64,000 nt of DNA. Source: Glycomyces sp. NRRL B-16210 (GTDB lineage Bacteria; Actinomycetota; Actinomycetes; Mycobacteriales; Micromonosporaceae). The notes under the pieces are model-generated. The model did not search any database and was not told where the DNA came from. It saw only the letters and a list, made by a program, of their open reading frames with translations. The DNA is taken from NCBI RefSeq assembly GCF_000719515.1, contig NZ_JOGR01000006.1, forward strand, positions 62,001-126,000. Direction: 5' to 3'. This document shows, piece by piece, positions 1 through 8,141 of this stretch. Each line of letters starts with the position of its first letter. The first letter of the stretch is position 1. Position numbers and translations under genes: made by a program.

Positions 1-399
1 TGCTTGTCCGTGCTCCGGCTCGTGTTCCAGGCTACATACATGGCAGTCAAGTACGCACGCCCCGTGTCGGGGCGCCTCTGGCGCAAACGTCGACTGGCCG
101 ACTCGGTCGGCCAGGCCACCGCGCGCAATGTCAACGCGAAGAGTCCGGTTGCGATGAACGTAGCAAGTGGACGAGCCTTGACTCCCGGTGTTTCGGTAGC
201 GCGGATTCTGCGAACGAGACTCCGACAGCAGGAGCCGCCATTTTGGCGCAACCTCGTGTCCCTGCAAGGCGGCAAGGCGCGACATGCACGCAAAACTCCA
301 GCTTGAGGCCGGTCTGTTGCCGTCCTATCGTGGTTATAGAAGTGGTGCTCCAGAACTGGTCACAAGGGACTGCTCAACTAGGCGCGGGAGGTGACTCGA
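1..399. other. No supported gene in the first 399 bases
   Basis: Open frames cross this stretch, including one of 100 codons from position 4, but none has a clear ribosome binding site or recognisable protein. A weak candidate start at position 40 would give a basic peptide ending at 306. I see no RNA gene or repeat here. Confidence 0.4.
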
Positions 400-726
400 A
401 TGCCGGCAAGACAGGGACTCAGACTCGATCGCGACCGTGTGTACGGCGTATTCGACTCACCTGAAGGACATCAGATGGTGGTGAAGGCAACCAAGCATGG
501 AGTCCGTGCCCACGTTCTACTCAACCACTCCGAGGGGCCGGTCGTCGCTGAGATCCTCAACCCTGTCGACCCGGTTGGCAGGGCCGTCCGGTTCCGCCCG
601 CTGTGGCAGCGCAACCACCGTCGTTGGAAGGACTCCGTCGCCGTCTCGGCGTCGGCGGTACTCGACGGTGTCATCGCTGCCGACTCCGAGGTGACACCTG
701 GAATCGATGGGCGCGAGAAGGAGTGA
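400..726 (+). CDS. Hypothetical protein, 108 aa
   Basis: I do not recognise this protein. It is 108 residues, hydrophilic, without membrane segments, and begins with a basic stretch (RQGLRLDRDR) followed by a short beta-rich looking region (VYGVF, MVVKATKHG). The ATG at 400 is preferred over the in-frame GTG at 391 because a GGGAGG ribosome binding site lies about eight bases upstream of the ATG. It precedes two further small genes in the same direction. Codon usage with GC-rich third positions supports coding. Confidence 0.6.
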   Translation: MPARQGLRLDRDRVYGVFDSPEGHQMVVKATKHGVRAHVLLNHSEGPVVAEILNPVDPVGRAVRFRPLWQRNHRRWKDSVAVSASAVLDGVIAADSEVTPGIDGREKE

Positions 727-777
727 GCTTGCCCCTCACTCACTGATGACTTGAACGATCAGAGCGAAAGGAAGAGC

Positions 778-975
778 ATGTCGATCGCAAGCCGACCCGA
801 TGGCGGCGTTGACGCTGCCCGGACGCGACACGTTCATCACCTGCTTGACTGCGACCCGTGCCGCTCCGCCATCGCGCATCGATGGAAGCGCGACTGCCAG
901 GACGGCCGGCAACTGCGGCGAGAGGTTCGCGAAACCTCGCAGCGCCTGTTGAACAGGATGGCCCCACCGTCATGA
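778..975 (+). CDS. Small hypothetical protein with CxxC, 65 aa
   Basis: An unrecognised 65-residue protein with a central cysteine/histidine patch (RHVHHLLDCDPC, then a further Cys about ten residues on) that could bind a metal. The ATG at 778 has an AAAGGAAG site just upstream. Its stop overlaps the next start as ATGA at 972-975, so the two genes are probably translationally coupled. No function can be assigned. Confidence 0.5.
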   Translation: MSIASRPDGGVDAARTRHVHHLLDCDPCRSAIAHRWKRDCQDGRQLRREVRETSQRLLNRMAPPS

Positions 976-1394
976 GAGGCGAGTCGTACTGGCAGGAGAT
1001 CGACGTACAGGAACCTGGCCCGAGGGAATCCGGGCGCCTTGGTGGGGGCGCCCGGACTCGGGTCACTTCGGGCACGGACCGATCGGCTCTTCTCTCCTTG
1101 GATGAAGTGCTCGCTCGTTACGGATTGGGCCAGGGCAAGGTTGCGGAGACACAGGATCGGTACCGGGCGGTCGTGTACGAACTGGACCACCTCGGAACGG
1201 GCGCTCCTACGGTTCCGAGGCCGAAGACGGCGCGCATCTATTGCAGCGGATGCGGCACGGATGAGTTGCTTCCGGTTCGCGGCTGGAACGAAGTGCGAAG
1301 CGCGATCAAATCGGTGGGCTGGGTTTTTGGACCTGGCGGCACCCTGCGGGAAACCCGGTGCCCGCAATGTCGTCACACCCGGGAGAACCGATGA
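972..1394 (+). CDS. Zinc-ribbon hypothetical protein, 140 aa
   Basis: The C-terminal half carries two CxxC pairs (YCSGCG near residue 86 and RCPQCR near residue 131) separated by about 45 residues, the layout of a zinc ribbon. The sequence between them (RGWNEVRSAIKSVGW) resembles zinc-ribbon proteins of actinobacterial mobile elements. The N-terminal 40 residues are polar and probably disordered. The start overlaps the preceding stop as ATGA. Nucleic-acid or protein binding is plausible, but no function is shown. Confidence 0.6.
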   Translation: MRGESYWQEIDVQEPGPRESGRLGGGARTRVTSGTDRSALLSLDEVLARYGLGQGKVAETQDRYRAVVYELDHLGTGAPTVPRPKTARIYCSGCGTDELLPVRGWNEVRSAIKSVGWVFGPGGTLRETRCPQCRHTRENR

Positions 1395-1867
1395 CCCCAG
1401 GCGAATCGGTTGCCCTGCTGGGGCAGCGCCACGAAGTACGAGTGGACTCGGCGCTGCCTCAGCTCGAAGTCCCGTGCGCGGGGGCCATTGAGAACCACGT
1501 TGTGGCCCTTTCAGGGCAGGGCTCTCGCTTGCGGCCCCTTCCTTTGATTCATCGAGATGGATTGAGGCTAGGCGGTGCGAACGCAGAGAGCGTCGCGGTA
1601 TGGAGTCGTCAGAGAAGGGTGGGCATTACACCACTCCACTTCCCATTAGGAGTCGCGGCCCACGTCGGAACCGGGATCTTTGGCGAGAGTCAGTCCTGGC
1701 GTGGGGCCGCTGGCACACGAAAGGTTAGGACTTCCGTGGTTGCGAATATCGTATCCAGTGAGCTCAGCAGCGTCCAAGATCAAGGCGCTCAAGATGATTT
1801 GTTGGCGGTCCGCCTCGGTCAGGCTCCTGGCCGGGCCGTGGGTGTGGCGCGGGTGGAGGGAGCGTGA
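1391..1867 (+). CDS. Uncertain ORF, 158 aa, possibly decayed
   Basis: This frame is linked to both neighbours by four-base overlaps (ATGA at 1391, GTGA at 1864), which favours a real gene. However, only about the first 40 codons show the GC-rich third positions typical of the window; later codons drift to mixed usage (runs with cta, aga, tta, aca). The protein matches nothing I recognise. It may be a real low-bias gene, a frameshifted remnant, or chance. An 82-codon frame on the opposite strand (1646-1894) also looks partly protein-like. Confidence 0.3.
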   Translation: MTPGESVALLGQRHEVRVDSALPQLEVPCAGAIENHVVALSGQGSRLRPLPLIHRDGLRLGGANAESVAVWSRQRRVGITPLHFPLGVAAHVGTGIFGESQSWRGAAGTRKVRTSVVANIVSSELSSVQDQGAQDDLLAVRLGQAPGRAVGVARVEGA

Positions 1868-2460
1868 AGCGAGGCGACGAACTGGTCTGCCCATCGGTGG
1901 TGCTGCGCCTTGATGAGGGCACCACGCTGCGCATGACCGCGTATCTCGGCGATTCGATGGTCGGTGTCACCACGGCTGTCTGGCCGCCCGAGCCGGTAGC
2001 GCTGATCGACTGGCACACGGGCAGTGTCAGGTGCGGGTTCACCGAGGACTTTGCCGACCTACTCGGGGAACTCGAAGAAGTCTTGTCCGATGAATCCGTT
2101 GCCCTGTACTCCTCGTTCCGGCTCGGATTGGCTACGGCACCGCCCGAAACCGAGGACTTGTCAACGACGATGACGCTCCGTGGAGTTGAACTGGCGTTCG
2201 CGTGTGACCTCGACCAAGCGCGGGTCGTCGTGACCACAGCGGACCGGGTGCCACTGCTCGTGGGCCGACTCCGGGACGCCCATCTCGATGGCACGACCAC
2301 TCAATTCCGGCTCCACTCTGCCTGGACCGGCCTGTTCGGGGACACACGGGCACGGACGATCATCCGCCGGTGTGCGATCCGGCGCTGGCGTGCTGAGGAC
2401 AAGCGACGGCGCCGCAGTCTTCAATCTGGGAGCGAAGGGCTGGACAGTGCTGCAACTTGA
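1864..2460 (+). CDS. Hypothetical protein, 198 aa
   Basis: An unrecognised soluble protein. Residues 1-165 read as a normal globular sequence rich in beta-type stretches (VVLRLDEG, VALIDWHTG, LLVGRLRDAHLDG). The last 40 residues are strongly basic (RRCAIRRWRAEDKRRRR) and overlap the next gene. The GTG start has a GGAGGGA site immediately upstream. It sits between small unknown genes and a DUF2550-like membrane protein. Confidence 0.55.
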   Translation: MKRGDELVCPSVVLRLDEGTTLRMTAYLGDSMVGVTTAVWPPEPVALIDWHTGSVRCGFTEDFADLLGELEEVLSDESVALYSSFRLGLATAPPETEDLSTTMTLRGVELAFACDLDQARVVVTTADRVPLLVGRLRDAHLDGTTTQFRLHSAWTGLFGDTRARTIIRRCAIRRWRAEDKRRRRSLQSGSEGLDSAAT

Positions 2461-2875
2461 GAAGGCGCGCGTCGGACCGCATTTTGTTCCGGCCCTGTTG
2501 GGTGCCGCGGCCGGGCTCCTCGCCGCGGTGGCGACCAGCGCGGCCCACACCGCACTTATCGCGCAGCGCTCGGCGCTGTCGAGCACCGGATTCCTGGAGA
2601 CGCCAAGGAGTCGGTTTCGACTCGGCATGGTCGCAGTGGTCGGCGACAAGTTGCGCTGGCACCATCTCGGCCCGCTGCCGTTGCCACCGTTCGTGATCCA
2701 CCAGAGCCTGACGGTACTGACCGACAGGAGGCTCATCCCAGGCAGGACGAGGACAATGCCCGATGCAGTCGAGCTGCGCCTGGCGGCCCCTGAGGGCCCG
2801 GTGCGTCTGGTTCTGCCCGCCGAGGTCGCGGCCAAGGTAGCGGCCTGGATCGAGGAGGAGTCAGGGCATGGCTGA
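2447..2875 (+). CDS. DUF2550-like membrane protein, 142 aa
   Basis: Residues 6-30 form a single hydrophobic N-terminal segment (FVPALLGAAAGLLAAVATSAA). It is followed by a compact domain containing DKLRWHH, a PxxIHxSLTVLTDRR stretch and a C-terminal AAWIEEES. This order, one membrane anchor then a PH/GRAM-like domain ending in a W-(I/L)-E motif, and the 140-residue length fit the DUF2550 family of actinobacteria. I infer the GTG at 2447 as start because a GAAGGG site precedes it by eight bases; the open frame extends further upstream. It overlaps the next gene by eight bases. Confidence 0.5.
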   Translation: MLQLEKARVGPHFVPALLGAAAGLLAAVATSAAHTALIAQRSALSSTGFLETPRSRFRLGMVAVVGDKLRWHHLGPLPLPPFVIHQSLTVLTDRRLIPGRTRTMPDAVELRLAAPEGPVRLVLPAEVAAKVAAWIEEESGHG

Positions 2876-3431
2876 GCAGATCCTTGTCGGGATCGCTCTA
2901 CCGGTTCCCGACCCGTGGCGGGCACTGCTCGGTTCAGTCCGATGCGCCTTGGGCGACCCGCTCGGCGAGGTCGTCCCCGCCCACGTCACCGTCCTTCCGC
3001 CCACCTGGGTTCGCCCCGCGCAACTGCCGGGGCTTGTCCGCCATGCCCGGTCTGTCGCGGCCGCATGGGCACCGATCACGGTCGAGCTCGACGGCGTCGA
3101 GACCTTCCTCCCGGACTCCGATGTGGTCTACGCACGGCTCACATCTGGGGCGGACGAGTGCGCCGGGCTGGCGGCAGGGCTGGGATCGGGCCCCGTCACC
3201 GTTCGACCGACCTATCCCTTCCATGCGCACGTAACCATCGCGCACCACTGTGGCCCTGCGGCGCTGAAACGCGCTCTTGTCCTTCTGAGCGGTTTCCGCG
3301 CACGATTCGACCTCGCGGAGCTGTTGGTGTCGATCTCTGCCGGTTCGCTCACTGAATGGACTGCGGTGCAGCGCATCTCGTTCAACCCTGCGCCGATCGC
3401 CACTGCCTTGTCTGCAGGGTGGTCGCGGTGA
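2868..3431 (+). CDS. 2H phosphoesterase / 2'-5' RNA ligase family protein, 187 aa
   Basis: Two HxT motifs define the 2H superfamily: PAHVTVLPP near residues 38-46 and FHAHVTIAHH near residues 118-127. These histidines form the paired active site that opens or forms 2',5' or cyclic phosphates in RNA or small nucleotides. Spacing between the motifs (about 80 residues) and overall size are normal for the family, so the enzyme looks intact. It overlaps the preceding gene by eight bases and lies 143 bases before the lanthipeptide methyltransferase. A role with the tRNA-dependent LanB nearby is possible but only a guess. Confidence 0.78.
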   Translation: MAEQILVGIALPVPDPWRALLGSVRCALGDPLGEVVPAHVTVLPPTWVRPAQLPGLVRHARSVAAAWAPITVELDGVETFLPDSDVVYARLTSGADECAGLAAGLGSGPVTVRPTYPFHAHVTIAHHCGPAALKRALVLLSGFRARFDLAELLVSISAGSLTEWTAVQRISFNPAPIATALSAGWSR

Positions 3432-3574
3432 ACGGGGGGTGAGACAGGAGGAAGTCCCTGCCGACCTGGTCGAGCGGTGTGCCCCGAGGACGAGATGGCA
3501 GTAGGCGGCCATGAAGTCTCGGCGTGCGCGGGCATTCGACACCAACCGAAGAACACCAGCAACAGGAGGAAAAT

Positions 3575-4846
3575 GTGAGCAGCGAATCCACGATGACCGA
3601 TGAGGAAGCTACCGCGGGGCGGCTGCGCCGTGAACTGGCTGAAGCGATCGTCAAGAACCGCGGTGACATCGGCCAGTCGGTCGACGAGACGATCCTGGAC
3701 GCAGTGCGTGCGGTCCCTCGGCACTTGTTCACGCCGGGCCTGAGCTTGGAGGAGGGCTACGCCAACGCGGTCGCGATCATGCTGTACGACGCCGACGGAG
3801 TGCCGATCAGTTCGGTCTCGGCACCGTGGCTCCAGGCGATGATGCTTCAGCAGGCGCAGCTCCGGCGGGGAATGCGAGTGCTGGAGATCGGTAGCGGCGG
3901 CTACAACGCGGCGCTGATCGCCGAACTCGTGGGCCCCACCGGCTCGGTGGTCACGCTAGACATCGATCCCGACGTCATCGCGCGCGCCGATCAGGGCCTG
4001 ACCGACGCGGGCTATGGGGACGTGGTCACCGTCGTGCGCGGCGACGGCGAGTTCGGTGCTCCGGAGTACGGGCCGTTCGACCGCATCTTGGTCACCGTCA
4101 GCGCCCCCGACATCCCCCCGGCGTGGGTCGATCAACTCGCCGAGGACGGGCGCCTGGTCCTCCCACTGCGCATCCGCGGACTGGAGCGATCCTTCGTGTT
4201 CGAACGCGAAGGGGGACACCTGACCTGCACTGAGTTCGAGCTATGCGGGTTCGTGCCGATGCAGGGAGTCGGGGAGAACCGCGAGCGCATGGTCGCCCTC
4301 CACGGCGAGGACATCGCGCTGCGGGTCGACGACCGCCAGCCGGTCGAAGCCGGACCGCTGCGCCAGGCCCTCACGCAGCCCCGGATCGAAGCGTGGTCGG
4401 GAGTGCGGGTCGGTGGGATGGAACCGTGGGACGACCTGGACATGTGGCTCGCCACCGTCGCTTCCGCGTTCGGGTACCTCACCGCCACCGACGCCGGCTG
4501 GGATTCAGGTCTGGTGACGTTGTCGCGGCGATGGGGTATGGCCGCGATCTGGGACCGTGACTCGCTCGCCTACCTGACGCTGCGCCCGGTCGATGAGGCG
4601 CGCACCGAATACGAGTTCGGCGCGTTCGCCCACGGCCCTAACGCCATCGAGCTTGCTGACCGGATCGTGCGGCACACCCGCAGTTGGGGCCGCGACCAGC
4701 GCCGCGGGAACCGGCCCCATTTCGAGGTCCACCCGAAGACCGCACTGGACGGCGACCTGCCGCAAGGTCTGGTCGTCGAGAAGCGACACAACCGCGTCAC
4801 CGTCTCCTGGCCCTCGACCACCGGTCGAGCGGGCCAGGTGCAGTAA
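3575..4846 (+). CDS. FxLD-system isoaspartate-type methyltransferase, 423 aa
   Basis: A SAM-dependent methyltransferase of the protein-L-isoaspartate (PIMT) fold. The SAM-binding motif is VLEIGSGGYNAAL near residue 105, followed by an acidic strand VVTLDID about 20 residues later. Unlike ordinary PIMTs (EIGxGTGYN) it is one residue shorter in the glycine loop. About 200 extra residues follow the catalytic domain. In lanthipeptide clusters such enzymes methylate an Asp of the core peptide, leading through succinimide to isoaspartate. The GTG at 3575 is chosen because AGGAGG lies five bases before it. The precursor gene begins 26 bases downstream. It is closely similar in layout to the protein at 58998-60227. 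Confidence 0.88.
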   Translation: MSSESTMTDEEATAGRLRRELAEAIVKNRGDIGQSVDETILDAVRAVPRHLFTPGLSLEEGYANAVAIMLYDADGVPISSVSAPWLQAMMLQQAQLRRGMRVLEIGSGGYNAALIAELVGPTGSVVTLDIDPDVIARADQGLTDAGYGDVVTVVRGDGEFGAPEYGPFDRILVTVSAPDIPPAWVDQLAEDGRLVLPLRIRGLERSFVFEREGGHLTCTEFELCGFVPMQGVGENRERMVALHGEDIALRVDDRQPVEAGPLRQALTQPRIEAWSGVRVGGMEPWDDLDMWLATVASAFGYLTATDAGWDSGLVTLSRRWGMAAIWDRDSLAYLTLRPVDEARTEYEFGAFAHGPNAIELADRIVRHTRSWGRDQRRGNRPHFEVHPKTALDGDLPQGLVVEKRHNRVTVSWPSTTGRAGQVQ

Positions 4847-4872
4847 TCCGTAAACCGACAACAGGGAGTGAC

Positions 4873-5034
4873 ATGAGTACCCAGACCCAGCAGCTCACCG
4901 AGACCGAACCCGACGACGCGTTCGAGTTGGACATCCAGTTCGTGGAGTCGGGACCTGACCTCGGACGGATCCTCTACGACACCTCCGACGGATGCGGGCA
5001 GACCTGCGAGAGCGCCTGCAACAGCTGCGGATAA
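4873..5034 (+). CDS. FxLD-family lanthipeptide precursor, 53 aa
   Basis: The leader contains FELD at residues 17-20, matching the FxLD motif that names the family. The C-terminal core begins around residue 35 and has four cysteines (41, 45, 49, 52) and five Ser/Thr (T37, S38, T44, S47, S51), enough for up to four (methyl)lanthionine rings. S38-D39-G40 precedes the first Cys; Asp-Gly is the sequence most prone to succinimide formation, so D39 is the likely target of the adjacent methyltransferase. No obvious double-glycine cleavage site is present. The start has a GGGAG site. Modification enzymes follow directly. Confidence 0.9.
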   Translation: MSTQTQQLTETEPDDAFELDIQFVESGPDLGRILYDTSDGCGQTCESACNSCG

Positions 5035-5042
5035 TCCGCGGC

Positions 5043-5073
5043 GCCGGTACCGACCTGCACGGTCGGTACCGGC
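5043..5073 (+). terminator. 13-bp hairpin between precursor and LanB
   Basis: A perfect inverted repeat (left arm 5043-5055, loop TGCAC, right arm 5061-5073) lies nine bases after the precursor stop and 26 bases before the LanB start. It has no T-run. In peptide clusters such hairpins let most transcripts end or be stabilised after the precursor while a minority read into the enzymes, giving more substrate than enzyme. This role is inferred. Confidence 0.75.
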
Positions 5074-5099
5074 CCCCGTCACACTTCTGGAGGATCACC

Positions 5100-8000
5100 A
5101 TGTTCCGTGCCGTCGACGCCGGATTGGTCCGCGCGACCGCCCGCGCGACCGCCGCAACTCTGCCGTCCCTGCCCTCGCCCGAACGAGCCGACGCCGATGC
5201 TGCTCGGGCTCAGCGCGAGTGGATCAGACTGGCTTGGCGCGACGTCGGTTTCGCTGCGGCAGTCGAAGTTGCCTCGCCGGCGCTCGCGGAGCGGATCGAA
5301 GCGATTCTCACCGGCGTTGTGGTAGACCCTGAGCAGATACGACGGGTCGCGTTCGCTCTCTTGCGCTACGACCTGCGTTTCGAATCGCGCGCGACACCGT
5401 TCGGTCTCTTCGCCGGAATTGCTCCCGTTCGTCTCGCCGATACGCCAAAGGTATTGATCGGATCGAAGCACCGTGCGGTCGCGCGGCCGGAGGCACTGCG
5501 GCTGCGACGACTCACCGCCCCGATCGTGCAAGGACCTCTCGCCGATCTGACGGTTCTGTTCAACAATCTGGCGTCGGTCCAAGGTGGGCGATTGATCGTG
5601 CTGTCCCCGGCCGGACGCAACGAGCCCGGCCCGATCGCAGCCACGTTGCGGCACACCCCGGCGACCGCAGCAGTGCAGCGACTTGCCGCCGGTCCAATCC
5701 GGTTCGCTGATCTGGCGGCGAAGCTCACCACCGAGTTTGCCGGTACGTCGGCATCCACGGTCGAGGCGATGCTGCGTGCGCTGGTCGATCAAGGGGTGCT
5801 CCTGACGCGACTTGAACCGCCCATGAGCGAACCCGACCCACTCGGGTCCATCGCGCACGGACTGGGACACGCCCCTCAGACAGTGCCGCAACCTATGTTC
5901 CAGGAATCGCATCAGGCGCTTCGAGCAGTCGGTGCGGCCCCTGGGCACGACGAGCAGCGCGCGGCACTGCGCGAAGCCGCCCGTGTCCTCGGGCGGGAGG
6001 GCGACCGCCCGGCGCTGGCGGTCGACCTCGCCTTGGACTTGGATGTGACCCTGCCGTCGAAGGTGGTCGCCGAAGCAGAACGCGCGGCGACTGCGCTTCT
6101 GCGCCTGACCCCACTTCCGAGAGGGTTCGGGCCGTGGGCGGCCTACCACCTTCAGTTCCTTGAACGGTATGGCCTTGGCGCAGTCGTGCGGGTGGGGGAA
6201 CTGGTCGACCCGATCGCAGGACTCGGTTTTCCCGCGGGTTTCCGCGACTCCCTCCTCTCCTCGCCGACAACCGCAATCACCGCCCGAGACCGGGCGCTGA
6301 TCGCGCTCGCGCACGAGGCGATCCGGCACGAGCAGCGCGAGATCGAGCTGGACACGCACGGCCTTGACGAGATCGCAGCCGAAGCGGTCACCACACCGCC
6401 CCACGTCGGCATCGCCTTCCACCTACGCGCAACCGACCTCGACGCGGTCGCCTCCGGGCAATTCACGCTCGGCGTCGAAGGAGCCGGCCGTGCGGTCGGC
6501 ACGACCGAGGGCCGGTTCCTGCACCTGCTCGACCCGGGCGACCGCGCCCGAATACAGCAGGTGTGGGACCATCTGCCGACCACGATGGACGGCGCGAGGC
6601 GGGTGCAGGTTTCAGCGCCGCCCTTGTTCACCTCGACCGCGAACGTCAGCCGGGTACCGCAGGCGATCGGCGACTTCTTGGCACTCGGCGAATTCCCTCC
6701 CCCAGATGCGAACCTGATCAGCCTCGCCGATCTCGCCGTCTCGGCCGATGCCGAACATCTCTTCCTCGTCGATCTCACTGACGGGACGGTCGTAGAGCCT
6801 ATGGTCCCCAACGCGGTCGAACCGATCATCCGGATGCACCCGCTCCAACGGTTCCTGGCCGAACTGCCGCGCGCTCGCACTTCGGTATACGCGAAGTTCG
6901 ACTGGGGCGCCGCGGCGGCGCTCCCGGTACTCCCCAGTGTGCGGCTGGGCCGCACCCTTCTCGCGCCCGTGCGGTGGAGGCTGCACGCCGAGCAACTCCC
7001 CGGCAAAGACCGTCCATGGAGCGAATGGGCGTCGGCATGGGGCAGTCTCCGCGACGACCACCAGCTCCCCAGCCGCCTGTACTTGGGCGAGAACGACGTC
7101 CGCATCTGCATCGACCTCGGAGACCGGGCGCACCTGGTCTTGCTGCGCCGCGAACTCGACCGGCACCGAACGGTCGTCCTACGCGAAGCCCCGAGCCGCG
7201 CCGACTTCGGCTGGATCGGCGGACGCGCCCACGAGATCACCCTCCCGCTTGCCGCGACCGCCCCACCTGCACCGCAACGCCTGCGCCCGCCCGGCCCCCC
7301 GCGACTCACCACCGCGGAGGACGAGCACCTACCCGGTTCCGGGACCTGGCTCTACGCCAAGATCCACGTCCACCCCGCCCGAGCCGATGAGCTGCTGACC
7401 GAGCATCTTGCCCGGTTCGCCGCCGAAACCGGACTCGACTGGTGGTTCATCCGCTACCTTGACCCGCTCCCGCATCTGCGCGTGCGCTTCCGACTGACCG
7501 CGGCCACCGGATACGGGTCTCTCGCTGAGCGGCTTGGAGCTTGGGCCGGGGAGCTGCGACAGCGAGGGCTGATAGCCGGTCTCCAGCTCGACACGTACAC
7601 CCCCGAGATCGGCCGGTACGGGCCCGGCCCGGCGTTGACCGCCGCCGAGGAGGTCTTCACCGTCGACTCGATCGCCGCTCTCGCCCAGATCCGTCACGCC
7701 GCCCCAGCGCCCGGCCTTGGGCTGGTGCTTCGCGCGGCAAGCCTCATCGACTTGACCATCGCCTTCACTGGGTCCGTGGACCATGGGATGCGCTGGCTCC
7801 TAGAACACGTCGACCGCAGCGGGCCACCCCTGGATCGCACCGCCCACACCAGGCTTGCCGAACTGCTGGACCCCCACGCGTCAGGCGGACAGCATCTGTC
7901 CGCATCGCCTTCGGGTTCGGCGGTGGTTGACGCCTGGGGGCAACGGGCGCGTGTCGTCGGACGATATCGGTTCGCCCTTACCACGGCCGAGCATCCGGCA

Positions 8001-8141
8001 GATCCGGTCCTTTCCGCGCTGCTGCACCTCCATCACATCCGGGTGGCCGGCATCGACCCCGGCAGTGAGCAGGCCACGCTGAAGCTCGCCCGGGCTGCGG
8101 CGCTCGCTTGGCAATCCCGCAATCGAAGGGGCTCATCATGA
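5100..8141 (+). CDS. lanB: Class I lantibiotic dehydratase LanB, full length, 1013 aa
   Basis: LanB uses glutamyl-tRNA to glutamylate Ser/Thr of the precursor and then eliminates glutamate to give Dha/Dhb. The N-terminal glutamylation domain shows the hallmark RATPFGLFAG near residue 98. The C-terminal elimination (SpaB_C type) domain begins near residue 745 with WLYAKIHVHP and contains WWFIRYLDPLPHLRVRF. Length is typical for a fused LanB, so both half-reactions should be present. The ATG at 5100 follows TGGAGG. The stop overlaps the LanC start (ATGA), indicating one operon. Confidence 0.93.
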   Translation: MFRAVDAGLVRATARATAATLPSLPSPERADADAARAQREWIRLAWRDVGFAAAVEVASPALAERIEAILTGVVVDPEQIRRVAFALLRYDLRFESRATPFGLFAGIAPVRLADTPKVLIGSKHRAVARPEALRLRRLTAPIVQGPLADLTVLFNNLASVQGGRLIVLSPAGRNEPGPIAATLRHTPATAAVQRLAAGPIRFADLAAKLTTEFAGTSASTVEAMLRALVDQGVLLTRLEPPMSEPDPLGSIAHGLGHAPQTVPQPMFQESHQALRAVGAAPGHDEQRAALREAARVLGREGDRPALAVDLALDLDVTLPSKVVAEAERAATALLRLTPLPRGFGPWAAYHLQFLERYGLGAVVRVGELVDPIAGLGFPAGFRDSLLSSPTTAITARDRALIALAHEAIRHEQREIELDTHGLDEIAAEAVTTPPHVGIAFHLRATDLDAVASGQFTLGVEGAGRAVGTTEGRFLHLLDPGDRARIQQVWDHLPTTMDGARRVQVSAPPLFTSTANVSRVPQAIGDFLALGEFPPPDANLISLADLAVSADAEHLFLVDLTDGTVVEPMVPNAVEPIIRMHPLQRFLAELPRARTSVYAKFDWGAAAALPVLPSVRLGRTLLAPVRWRLHAEQLPGKDRPWSEWASAWGSLRDDHQLPSRLYLGENDVRICIDLGDRAHLVLLRRELDRHRTVVLREAPSRADFGWIGGRAHEITLPLAATAPPAPQRLRPPGPPRLTTAEDEHLPGSGTWLYAKIHVHPARADELLTEHLARFAAETGLDWWFIRYLDPLPHLRVRFRLTAATGYGSLAERLGAWAGELRQRGLIAGLQLDTYTPEIGRYGPGPALTAAEEVFTVDSIAALAQIRHAAPAPGLGLVLRAASLIDLTIAFTGSVDHGMRWLLEHVDRSGPPLDRTAHTRLAELLDPHASGGQHLSASPSGSAVVDAWGQRARVVGRYRFALTTAEHPADPVLSALLHLHHIRVAGIDPGSEQATLKLARAAALAWQSRNRRGSS

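Noticed and set aside
5079..6422. 447-codon minus-strand frame
   Set aside because: Antisense to LanB, whose motifs are convincing.
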